A stretch of 28,508 bases of DNA from Negativicutes bacterium (lineage in GTDB: Bacteria; Bacillota_C; Negativicutes; Acidaminococcales; Acidaminococcaceae): contig RZYP01000018.1 of the NCBI GenBank assembly GCA_009930275.1, positions 1 to 28,508 on the forward strand. Reading direction: 5' to 3'. Shown here in pieces: positions 6,983 through 14,423 of this stretch (position 1 is its first letter; the number at the start of each line of letters is the position of its first letter). The notes below the pieces were generated by a model. The model saw only the letters and a program-made list of their open reading frames with translations. It did no database searches and was not told the DNA's origin. The position numbers were made by a program, and so were the translations under genes.

Positions 6983-7426
6983 ATGAAGAAAATAGGGATT
7001 ATTATTTGTGGTCGTTATCAGAATTGCGGCGGAGGTAAATGTTTTCGAGCATTAAGAGAAAGGGTAGGCGGTTTTTCTATTTATCCGGCAGCGGAAGAAG
7101 TTCAGGTTGTAGGTTATTCTTTTTGTGGTGGTTGCCCAGGCGGCAATATTGAGTATGTACCGGAAGAAATGATTAAAAACGGGGCAGAAGTAATTCATCT
7201 TGCCACGGGTTTTGTGGTAGGCTATCCGCCTTGCTCGTGGATTAAAGAATTCAAAGAGTTTATTGAACTTCATTATAAAGTCAAGGTGGTTGTTGGAACG
7301 CATCCCATACCAACGAAGTATTACAAGGATCATGAAAAACTTTCATATTGGGATAAATATGGAATGAAAGAAGTTGCGCCAGAACTATTCGGTGACTCAG
7401 AAAGTGTCATGGAAGATTATAATTAA
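6983..7426 (+). CDS. CGGC-domain putative metal-binding protein
   Basis: A 147-residue protein matching the CGGC domain family, which is predicted to bind metal through conserved cysteines and a histidine. Visible candidates are Cys9, Cys15, Cys20, the CGGC motif at 48-51 (FCGGCPGGN), Cys84 (PPCSW) and His107 (THPIP). The ATG at 6983 has AAAGGTGG 8 bases upstream; an earlier in-frame start at 6971 overlaps that site. It stands alone between two strong terminators, so it may be expressed separately from the cluster before it, though the shared metal theme suggests common purpose. No enzymatic function is established for the family. Confidence 0.82.
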   Translation: MKKIGIIICGRYQNCGGGKCFRALRERVGGFSIYPAAEEVQVVGYSFCGGCPGGNIEYVPEEMIKNGAEVIHLATGFVVGYPPCSWIKEFKEFIELHYKVKVVVGTHPIPTKYYKDHEKLSYWDKYGMKEVAPELFGDSESVMEDYN

Positions 7427-7446
7427 AAATTCGTTAACTTTTGAAA

Positions 7447-7505
7447 AAAATAGGCTGTTGCAAACACGCGGTTAAATAACCCTGTTTGAAACAGCCTATT
7501 TTAGT
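7447..7505 (+). terminator. Large layered hairpin terminator
   Basis: The outer stem pairs AAAATAGGCTGTT (7447-7459) with 7490-7502. Inside it CAAACA (7461-7466) pairs with TGTTTG (7483-7488), and GGTTA (7470-7474) with TAACC (7477-7481). It follows the CGGC stop by about 20 bases and ends in TTTT. The stem is far longer than most terminators. Confidence 0.8.
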
Positions 7506-7614
7506 TAAAATGTTTAAGCAATATAGAGGGTTTAGCAGACTCTTGTTATCCGAAGTCTATTTTTTCGCAATCAGCAGGAATGAAAAAAATAATGGCGAAC
7601 TTACAGCGGTAAGG

Positions 7615-8340
7615 ATGAAAATATATGAGGTGGTTAAAATAAAACAAAAAGTTTTGTTAGTAGATGATGAAGAGAATATCCGCATGTTAATAAAGTTCAA
7701 TCTTGAAAAAGCTGGTTATGAGGTTGTGGAAGCTGCTGATGGTAAGGAAGCACTTAGCATGGCTCAAAAATCGCTTCCCGATATAATCATTCTGGACCTT
7801 ATGCTGCCAGGGATGGATGGCCTGGAAGTATGCCGTAATTTAAAACGGTTACCCCAAACTGCCGCTTTGCCTGTTATTATGCTAACAGCGAAAAGTGATG
7901 AGATTGATAAAGTTATCGGCCTGGAACTCGGGGCTGATGATTATATGGCCAAACCGTTCAGTCAAAGAGAATTGTTGGCAAGGATCAAGGCTGTTTTGCG
8001 GCGCTCACAGGTTCCCGCGGGTAATGGTGACGAATTAGTTTTTGGGAAACTAAGGATGAACTTCAGCCAATACGAAGCGTGGCTTGACGGCGAAAAATTA
8101 GAATTGACTCCTAAAGAATACGAAATGTTAAAGCTGTTCGCGGAGAATGCCGGTAAAGCCTTTAGCAGAGAGCAACTGCTGGAGAAAATTTGGGGATATG
8201 AATATTATGGCGACACAAGGACTGTCGATGTTCATGTGAGGCACCTGCGCGCTAAGCTGGAAAGAGTGCCCGAAATGGCAGAGGCAATCGAAACCGTACG
8301 TGGCATTGGCTATAGATTGGCAAAATTAACAAAAAATTAA
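7615..8340 (+). CDS. phoP: OmpR/PhoB-family response regulator of the phosphate regulon
   Basis: Receiver domain followed by a winged-helix DNA-binding domain (LELTPKEYEMLKLF, then DVHVRHLRAKL and the terminal RGIGYRL). The phosphoacceptor is the Asp in IILDLMLPG (residue 61 from this start). Together with the histidine kinase at the far end of the pst cluster it should sense phosphate limitation and bind the Pho box before pstS. The start is uncertain. ATG 7615 has no spaced ribosome site; GTG 7630 is poor as well. A GAGGTG at 7627-7632 is placed correctly for an ATA at 7639, which would give MKQKVLLVDDE, the normal family start. The tail from 7486 to 7614 is not coding. The names phoP and phoB are both used for this orthologue. 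Confidence 0.9.
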   Translation: MKIYEVVKIKQKVLLVDDEENIRMLIKFNLEKAGYEVVEAADGKEALSMAQKSLPDIIILDLMLPGMDGLEVCRNLKRLPQTAALPVIMLTAKSDEIDKVIGLELGADDYMAKPFSQRELLARIKAVLRRSQVPAGNGDELVFGKLRMNFSQYEAWLDGEKLELTPKEYEMLKLFAENAGKAFSREQLLEKIWGYEYYGDTRTVDVHVRHLRAKLERVPEMAEAIETVRGIGYRLAKLTKN

Positions 8341-8406
8341 CAATTAAATAATATGCAGGTAACAATAGTTTGCTACGATTGACGGGCAACAGAAAGGAAG
8401 GTATGC

Positions 8407-9168
8407 ATGGAACTTGAAAAAGTGATTACAGTAAAAAACCTGTGCCTATACTATGGCGAACATCAAGCGCTCAAAAACATTTCATTGGATATGTACCAAA
8501 ATAAAGTGGTTGCTTTTATTGGCCCATCAGGCTGTGGCAAGTCAACCTTTTTGCGAACTTTAAACCGCATGAATGATTTGATTGAAGGTGTCCGTATTAC
8601 AGGGGAAGTAAATATAGAGGGACAAGATATCTATGCACCCGGAACTGACGTCGTCGATTTGCGCAAACGCGTGGGGATGGTCTTCCAGAGGCCGAATCCT
8701 TTCCCGATGAGCATCTATGATAACATTGCCTACGGCCCCCGTATACATGGACAGAACCAAAAGGCAGCACTCGACGAGTTGGTCGAAAAAAGCCTGCGTG
8801 GAGCGGCTCTGTGGGATGAAGTCAAAGACAGGCTCAAAACTTCGGCGATGGGACTATCGGGAGGTCAGCAGCAAAGACTTTGCATTGCCAGGCTTCTGGC
8901 GGTGGAGCCTGAAATACTGCTGATGGATGAGCCTTGTTCGGCGCTTGACCCTATTTCCACCATGAAAATAGAAGAACTGATTGTTGACCTTAAGGAAAAA
9001 TACAGCATCGTCATGGTTACGCATAATATGCAGCAGGCGGCGAGAGCCTCCGATTATACTGCTTTCTTTCTCATGGGTGAAATGGTGGAATGCCAGCCGA
9101 CCGGCGTTATGTTTACGCGACCCAGTAATCAAAAGACAGAAGATTATATTACGGGGAGGTTTGGATAA
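8407..9168 (+). CDS. pstB: Phosphate ABC transporter ATP-binding protein
   Basis: The 253-residue ATPase of the high-affinity phosphate importer. Walker [10 protein letters not shown] is at 39-47, the ABC signature is LSGGQQQR, Walker B is [11 protein letters not shown], and the switch histidine lies in [10 protein letters not shown]. It opens with the family's [10 protein letters not shown] and has typical PstB length. It precedes phoU by a single base after its stop, and both lie before pstS, an order different from the pstSCAB-phoU of E. coli and B. subtilis. Expression probably comes with phoP, since no clear promoter lies in the 66-base gap before it. Confidence 0.96.
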   Translation: MELEKVITVKNLCLYYGEHQALKNISLDMYQNKVVAFIGPSGCGKSTFLRTLNRMNDLIEGVRITGEVNIEGQDIYAPGTDVVDLRKRVGMVFQRPNPFPMSIYDNIAYGPRIHGQNQKAALDELVEKSLRGAALWDEVKDRLKTSAMGLSGGQQQRLCIARLLAVEPEILLMDEPCSALDPISTMKIEELIVDLKEKYSIVMVTHNMQQAARASDYTAFFLMGEMVECQPTGVMFTRPSNQKTEDYITGRFG

Positions 9169-9169
9169 T

Positions 9170-9829
9170 ATGACAGGCGTAAGAGGAGCTTATACCAAAG
9201 AACTGGCTTTAATACAAAACGACCTGATAATGATGGGGCAACTTGTTACTAAGGCCCTGTCAGACGCTATTGAGGCGCTTAAAACCAAAAATAAAGAATT
9301 GGCGGATTCCGTCATTGCCGGTGATGAAAAGATTGATGAAATGCAGGTCATTATTGAAGATAAGACAGTCGAGCTGATTGCTTTGCAACAGCCGATTGCC
9401 AAAGACTTGCGCATTCTTTCCACGGCGATGAAGATGACCACAGATTTGGAGCGTATCGGTGATCATGCGAAAAAAATCGCCAAAATAGCAAATCATATAG
9501 GTCAGGACCCTCTGATAAAACCACTGATAGATGTCCCTATAGCGGCTCAAATGGTTCAGGATATGGTGCAGAAGGTATTGAAATCTTATGTTGAATTGGA
9601 TATCAGCGCAGCGGCCGAGGTTTGTGCTGAAGATGATAAGGTTGACGAAATATGCGATAGGTGTAAGCGTGATATCTTATTTTACATGATGAAAGATTCT
9701 GCAAATATTGAACAGGGCCTGGATTTAAACAAGGTTGTACAAAGGATAGAACGCATTGGCGACCATGCTACCAATCTTGCCGAATGGGTAATTTATCTTG
9801 TTACCGGACAGCGTGTCCCGAAGAAGTAG
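9170..9829 (+). CDS. phoU: Phosphate signalling protein PhoU
   Basis: A 219-residue two-repeat helical bundle. Each half carries the family metal-binding motif: LERIGDHAKKIAKI in the first and IERIGDHATNLAEW in the second. PhoU links the Pst transporter to the kinase PhoR and restrains phosphate uptake and Pho signalling when phosphate is plentiful. The ATG at 9170 uses GGGGAGGT in the end of pstB; longer in-frame extensions run through pstB and are not real. Close coupling to pstB implies matched expression. Confidence 0.95.
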   Translation: MTGVRGAYTKELALIQNDLIMMGQLVTKALSDAIEALKTKNKELADSVIAGDEKIDEMQVIIEDKTVELIALQQPIAKDLRILSTAMKMTTDLERIGDHAKKIAKIANHIGQDPLIKPLIDVPIAAQMVQDMVQKVLKSYVELDISAAAEVCAEDDKVDEICDRCKRDILFYMMKDSANIEQGLDLNKVVQRIERIGDHATNLAEWVIYLVTGQRVPKK

Positions 9830-9831
9830 TT

Positions 9832-9870
9832 TTAACAAATTGTTAACATTACCGTAATACTGACATAACA
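9832..9870 (+). promoter_or_regulatory. Pho box of four 11-bp-spaced repeats
   Basis: TTAACA at 9832-9837 and 9843-9848 are exact copies, with weaker copies GTAATA at 9854-9859 and ATAACA at 9865-9870, all at an 11-base period. This matches the direct-repeat PhoP-binding pattern known from B. subtilis (TT(A/C/T)ACA with 5-base gaps). It ends 9 bases before the -10 of pstS. Confidence 0.8.
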
Positions 9871-9879
9871 ATGCACCCT

Positions 9880-9885
9880 TATAAT
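9880..9885 (+). promoter_or_regulatory. -10 element of the pstS promoter
   Basis: A consensus TATAAT. No proper -35 is present at 17 bases, as is usual for promoters that need PhoP bound at repeats in that position. The predicted start near 9892 rules out the in-frame ATG at 9884 as the pstS start codon. Confidence 0.7.
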
Positions 9886-9928
9886 GAAATTGTTACCGGA
9901 AAAGAATATTATCAAGGGGGAAGCAATA

Positions 9929-10792
9929 GTGAAAAACTTGTTTAAGAAAACAACAATAATGGCCCTGACTTTAGCTGTTGGTATGAGTTTGGTGGCAGGC
10001 TGCGGCGGAGATAAAAAGGCAGATAAAGGAGCCGCCTCAACAAAAGTGGAGGGCAAGATATCCGCATCGGGCTCAACGGCATTGTTGCCGCTCCTGAAGG
10101 TCGGTCAAGAAGAGTTTTACAAAAAACACGATAAAGTGACTATTAACTTATCTGGCGGCGGCTCTTTCACCGGTCAGAAACAGGCAGCAGACGGTTCCGT
10201 CGATATCGGCAACTCTGATGTGCCTTTAGCTGCTGATTTGAAAGACAAAGGCATGGTAGAAACAAAACTAGTAGGAATTCCTTTCGTTTTCATTACCAAC
10301 AAAGACGTGACGGTTGACAATCTGTCAGCACAACAGTATATCGACATAATGACTGGAAAAGTCAGAAACTGGAAAGAAGTCGGCGGCAAGGATCAACAAA
10401 TTACCTTGATTCACAGATCGAAATCTTCTGGTTCGCGTGCGACAATTGCCGAAGTAGTTTTGAAAGGTGCTAACTTTACAGATAACGCGGTTATTCAGGA
10501 TTCCAACGGTGCGGTACGTTCAGCTATCGCTACTACTCCGGGTGCGATTGGCTATGTTGATGCAGCTTATGTTGATGGCACTGTCAAGTCGCTGTCCTAT
10601 AATGGCGTGAAATATTCCATCCAGGCTGTAATTGATGGCAAGTACCCAGTCTACACCTTCGGACGCATGTTTACCAAGGGCGAACCTAAGGGCGCTGTCA
10701 AGGCTTTCATCGACTACGTGACCAGCGCTGAATTCCAGAATGCGAATGCTGAGAAGAAGGGCTTCGTTCCTGTCACCAAAATGAAAAAATAG
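9929..10792 (+). CDS. pstS: Phosphate-binding lipoprotein of the Pst ABC transporter
   Basis: The solute-binding subunit, 287 residues from a GTG start at 9929 with AGGGGG 8 bases upstream. A basic start and hydrophobic stretch lead to a lipobox LVAGC with Cys25 as the lipidated residue. Phosphate-contact segments are visible: SGSTALLP near the mature start, GGGSFTGQKQAADG and later RSKSSGSRAT. It is preceded by its own Pho box and followed by a terminator, so it should be made in excess over the membrane subunits under phosphate starvation. In a diderm cell it would be anchored facing the periplasm. Confidence 0.95.
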   Translation: MKNLFKKTTIMALTLAVGMSLVAGCGGDKKADKGAASTKVEGKISASGSTALLPLLKVGQEEFYKKHDKVTINLSGGGSFTGQKQAADGSVDIGNSDVPLAADLKDKGMVETKLVGIPFVFITNKDVTVDNLSAQQYIDIMTGKVRNWKEVGGKDQQITLIHRSKSSGSRATIAEVVLKGANFTDNAVIQDSNGAVRSAIATTPGAIGYVDAAYVDGTVKSLSYNGVKYSIQAVIDGKYPVYTFGRMFTKGEPKGAVKAFIDYVTSAEFQNANAEKKGFVPVTKMKK

Positions 10793-10850
10793 TAAGTGAA
10801 GCAAACAGGCAGCGTGCCTTACCATACCTTTAAATAATTGCAATTAAAAA

Positions 10851-10879
10851 ACCAGGTGCTATTTGTGACCTGGTTTTTT
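10851..10879 (+). terminator. Terminator between pstS and pstC
   Basis: ACCAGGT (10851-10857) pairs with ACCTGGT (10868-10874), followed by TTTTT; preceding A residues extend the stem. As pstC has no visible promoter, partial read-through here would set pstS expression above pstC and pstA. Confidence 0.8.
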
Positions 10880-10896
10880 ACTAATAGGAGATAATT

Positions 10897-11781
10897 ATGA
10901 AAAAATATGATCTTAATAGGCTTCGCAACGAAAAATGGGCAAAAAATATCCTGCTTTGCAGTGCCGCGTTTTTAACGGTGGTCATACTTGCCCTGATCGT
11001 TTTCATGGGGCAGCAGGGTCTGCAAACCTTTTTGGATGTCAGTCCGGTTGAGTTCTTTTTTTCACCCAAGTGGAATCCTGATGACGGTCAGTATGGCGCT
11101 TTCAGTTTTATTGCAGGCAGTTTAATTGTGACTTTTTTAGCCATATTGGTGGGCGGTCCGATCGGCATAATGGGGGCTGTCTTCATGGCTAAGTTAGCAC
11201 CAAAGTGGATGCTGAACATTATGAAGCCGGCGATAAATCTTTATATGGCCATTCCGTCCGTTGTTTATGGTTTTATTGGCCTCACTGTTGTCGTACCAGC
11301 CGTGCGTGATTTTTTTGGCGTACCGGTTGGCTTTGGTATTTTTACCGCGTCCCTGATTCTGTCCATTATGATTTTGCCGACGGTCATCAGCATTTCAACT
11401 GATGCGCTGCTGTCTGTACCAAAGATGTTGGAGGAAGGGTCTTTTGCACTGGGAGCGACTTACTGGCAGACTATCTGGCACATTGTCCTGCCTGCTGCTA
11501 AACCCGGCATTGTGACGGCCGTTATTTTGGGAATGGCACGCGCTATTGGCGAAACTATGGCTGTGCAAATGGTAATTGGCAATACGCCCCGATTGGCTGA
11601 TTCCCTGTTTTCTCCGACCAGTACTCTGCCGAGTGAAATAGTGGTGGAAATGGGCAATACGCCCTTCGGTTCGACCTGGGGGAATGCCTTGTTTCTGATG
11701 GCGCTGGTGTTGCTCGTTATTTCACTTTTGATGATTTTGATCGTTCGCAGGATCAGCGCGAAAAAGGCGGTGGAAGCATGA
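10897..11781 (+). CDS. pstC: Phosphate ABC transporter permease PstC
   Basis: A 294-residue inner-membrane protein with about six hydrophobic segments, the first near residues 22-45. The coupling-helix region EEGSFALGATYWQTIWHIVLPAAKPGI is the EAA motif that contacts the PstB ATPase, followed by ARAIGETMAVQMVIG, typical of PstC. It pairs with PstA to form the channel. The start at 10897 follows TAGGAG. The last bases overlap the pstA start (ATGA). Confidence 0.95.
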   Translation: MKKYDLNRLRNEKWAKNILLCSAAFLTVVILALIVFMGQQGLQTFLDVSPVEFFFSPKWNPDDGQYGAFSFIAGSLIVTFLAILVGGPIGIMGAVFMAKLAPKWMLNIMKPAINLYMAIPSVVYGFIGLTVVVPAVRDFFGVPVGFGIFTASLILSIMILPTVISISTDALLSVPKMLEEGSFALGATYWQTIWHIVLPAAKPGIVTAVILGMARAIGETMAVQMVIGNTPRLADSLFSPTSTLPSEIVVEMGNTPFGSTWGNALFLMALVLLVISLLMILIVRRISAKKAVEA

Positions 11782-12620
11782 ACGCAAAGACACAAGACAA
11801 ACTGGCAAAAATCGCTTTGTGGTTCATAGGTTTTCTTTTGATTGCCATTTTAGCAGCGTTTTTGGGCTATATGCTTTATAAAGGATTGCCCGTCTTAACG
11901 CCTAAATTTATCTTTGGCATGTCGAGCGATACAGAGGCCGGCGGCGGAGTCGGACCACAGCTTTTCAATACCTTGTATATCCTTTTCTTATCAATGGCGT
12001 TTTCTATTTTTATTGCTATTGGCGCAGCCATTTATTTGTCTGAATATGCCAAGGATACGCCGACAACCAGGTTTATCAGACTGAGCACGGAGAGCTTGGC
12101 CACGGTGCCGTCTATAGTTTTGGGCCTATTCGGTATGATTGTTTTCGTAGACTTTTTTGATATGGGCTTCAGTATTCTTGGCGGTGCGCTTTCTCTTTCA
12201 CTGTTAAACTTGCCACTCCTCGTACGAGTAACTGAAGAGGCTTTGCAGACTGTTCCGCAAACATATAGGGAGGCTAGTCTTGCTTTAGGGGCCACAAAGT
12301 GGCAAACTATACGTAGAGTCGTATTGCCTGAGGCCATGGGCGGCATCATTACAGGCATTATGCTTGCCAGCGGCAGAGCAATAGGAGAGAGTGCAATTCT
12401 GATTTTTACTGCGGGTACAACTGTTTCCAGACACATGGCCGATTTCGATGTTTTTGCCGGTGGCGAAACCTTGGCAGTGCATCTTTGGTATGTTATGGGT
12501 ATCGGCTTGGTTCCTGACCGTGTGGAAATTGCCAATGGCATTGGTGCTTTGCTGATTTTGGTTGTACTTTTTATTAACCTATTATTTATTTTCGCTCAGA
12601 GAAAATTAAAATCTGTCTGA
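11778..12620 (+). CDS. pstA: Phosphate ABC transporter permease PstA
   Basis: A 280-residue partner permease with about six membrane segments. The EAA loop YREASLALGATKWQTIRRVVLPEAMGGI and the following ASGRAIGESA are diagnostic of the PstA/PstC family. It begins with a 4-base overlap with pstC and shares the same message. The gap to phoR is 60 bases without an obvious promoter or terminator. Confidence 0.95.
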   Translation: MNAKTQDKLAKIALWFIGFLLIAILAAFLGYMLYKGLPVLTPKFIFGMSSDTEAGGGVGPQLFNTLYILFLSMAFSIFIAIGAAIYLSEYAKDTPTTRFIRLSTESLATVPSIVLGLFGMIVFVDFFDMGFSILGGALSLSLLNLPLLVRVTEEALQTVPQTYREASLALGATKWQTIRRVVLPEAMGGIITGIMLASGRAIGESAILIFTAGTTVSRHMADFDVFAGGETLAVHLWYVMGIGLVPDRVEIANGIGALLILVVLFINLLFIFAQRKLKSV

Positions 12621-12680
12621 TTTGCTAAGGAGTTAGTCACATATTGCGCAAAGAAAAACAGACGGAAAACGAGGTTGCTT

Positions 12681-14423
12681 ATGGTTCGCGGTCGTGTTAT
12701 TTTGCTGCTTCAAGGGTTGTTTTTATGCGCCTTTTTATTAACCGGCGCCTACATTTTAAGCATATTTCAGGATTACAGAACGCAGGTTTTCAGGGAAAAC
12801 AGCGTACTGCGTATCAACTATGCCGCAAAGATAGTAGCAGAAAGACTGCCTGAAAATCCAACAAGAAAACAACTGGAGGACGAAACAGCGCGAGTTGCTG
12901 AAGAACTGAATCTTAAGCTGGAAGTCCTTGACGCTATTGACACCGATATTAGCGAAGCGACAATGGCTTATGTCGATGGCCTCGGGGTTGCTACCCGCAC
13001 AGATACTCAAAGCCAGGAAAGAACTTTATATATAGCCAAAGCAATAGGGCAGGGCAGGCTTGTCTTGCATGCACCGTTTTCCATGCGAGCTGTAACCCAA
13101 GAATATGCGAAAATGCGCACTGCGATTTTGGTAGGTTTATTCCTGGCTATGCTTTTGGTAACGGCTTTGGCAAGATATCTTGCTAAAAAAATTGCCCTGC
13201 CTTTGGAAGAAATCGCTGCCGTCGCGGAAAAAATGGCGCAGGGTGATTGGTCTATACGTCTGCAGCGAAATGTTGCAGGCGAATTTGCTGTTTTGTCACA
13301 TGCCCTGAATACGATGGCGGATAGTTTGGCAGAACGCACAGACGAGATTTACAGGGAAAAGAAAAAGTTGGAATTAATTATGGAAAATACGGATAATTCC
13401 GTTATAACTCTGAATCGTAACGGTATTATTCTGGCTTGCAATGACCAGTTCAGAAACTTGTTTAAAGCAGCAGCCGTAGGCCAGCACTATCTGCAGATCG
13501 TCAATAACGTAGCCCTGGAAGAATTGTTGGCAACTTGCCTGAAAACAAACCTTCCGGGAAATAAAAATATTACGGTAGCGTCGGCTCAAGGGAAAAAATC
13601 ATTTCAAGTATTTGGCGCACCGATAAAAGCGGCTTACAGTGACGTTGTAAATAGTGTAATTTTTGTTTTTCACGATATTACGGCCTTGCAATCTGTTTAC
13701 GAGAAACAGGCTGATTTCGTTTCCAATGCTTCCCACGAACTTGCTACACCGCTGACAACAATCAAAGGTTTTGCGGAAGTACTGCTGGACGAAGATGCCC
13801 CGCCAGAACCTGAGCTGCGCAGAAAATTCCTGAATATTATTTTAACGGAGAGCGAACGTATGCAGGCCTTGATTCGGGATCTGTTGCAGCTCGCCAAGCT
13901 TGATTCTGAAGAATACAGGAAAAGTATTAACCTGGAAACCTTTGTTCCAACAGAGATACTGCGTGAGGTAAGAGAAGAACTGCTGCCAAGAGCGCAGGAC
14001 AAAAAACTGAGCTTCGACTTGATTTATGAAAAAGAACCTGCTGCTATCGTTGCCAATAGGGACTGGCTCAAGCAAATACTGGTAAATTTACTGGAGAACG
14101 CTTTGAAATATACGCCCGAGTCAGGAAAGATAACTGTTAGCTATGACAGTAACGACAAGTTTGCCATATTCGCAGTGCACAATACCGGTGAGGGTATCGC
14201 ACCGCAAGATGCGGCCAGAATCTTTGACAGGTTTTACCGCATAGATAAAGCCCGCACACGCCAGGTTGGCGGTACGGGCCTGGGGCTATCCATCGTTAAG
14301 TTCATAGTAGAGATTTTCGGCGGAGAAATTTCAGTTGTCAGCAAGCCCGGAGAAGGCGTTGCTTTTGTTTTTACGATTCCTAGAGAGAGCATCGGCGATG
14401 CTACTCTAAGGCCATTATCTTAA
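12681..14423 (+). CDS. phoR: Phosphate regulon sensor histidine kinase
   Basis: A 580-residue membrane kinase. Membrane segments at about 6-29 and 147-167 flank an extracytoplasmic domain of about 115 residues. They are followed by a HAMP linker (about 168-222), a PAS domain (about 228-335), the HisKA dimerisation helix with phospho-accepting His352 in FVSNASHELATPL, and the ATPase domain with N box NLLENALKYTP, GEGIAPQD, FDRFYRID and GGTGLGLSIVK. Adjacency to pst and to the phoP regulator sets the assignment. ATG 12681 has GAGG 6 bases upstream; TTG 12675 touches that site and is less likely. The end overlaps the converging gene by 23 bases. Phosphate signalling should pass through PhoU and Pst. 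Confidence 0.93.
   Translation: MVRGRVILLLQGLFLCAFLLTGAYILSIFQDYRTQVFRENSVLRINYAAKIVAERLPENPTRKQLEDETARVAEELNLKLEVLDAIDTDISEATMAYVDGLGVATRTDTQSQERTLYIAKAIGQGRLVLHAPFSMRAVTQEYAKMRTAILVGLFLAMLLVTALARYLAKKIALPLEEIAAVAEKMAQGDWSIRLQRNVAGEFAVLSHALNTMADSLAERTDEIYREKKKLELIMENTDNSVITLNRNGIILACNDQFRNLFKAAAVGQHYLQIVNNVALEELLATCLKTNLPGNKNITVASAQGKKSFQVFGAPIKAAYSDVVNSVIFVFHDITALQSVYEKQADFVSNASHELATPLTTIKGFAEVLLDEDAPPEPELRRKFLNIILTESERMQALIRDLLQLAKLDSEEYRKSINLETFVPTEILREVREELLPRAQDKKLSFDLIYEKEPAAIVANRDWLKQILVNLLENALKYTPESGKITVSYDSNDKFAIFAVHNTGEGIAPQDAARIFDRFYRIDKARTRQVGGTGLGLSIVKFIVEIFGGEISVVSKPGEGVAFVFTIPRESIGDATLRPLS

Noticed and set aside
7503..7560. Possible Pho box before phoP (TTAAAA and TTTAAG stretches).
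   Set aside because: The repeats do not keep an 11-base period and match the TTAACA consensus poorly.
9884..9928. Longer PstS start at ATG 9884.
   Set aside because: The ATG is part of the promoter -10 element and the extension would spoil the lipoprotein signal; GTG 9929 has a good ribosome site.
12644..12853. A 69-codon frame starting before phoR.
   Set aside because: It overlaps the phoR start in another frame, and the product is not family-like.
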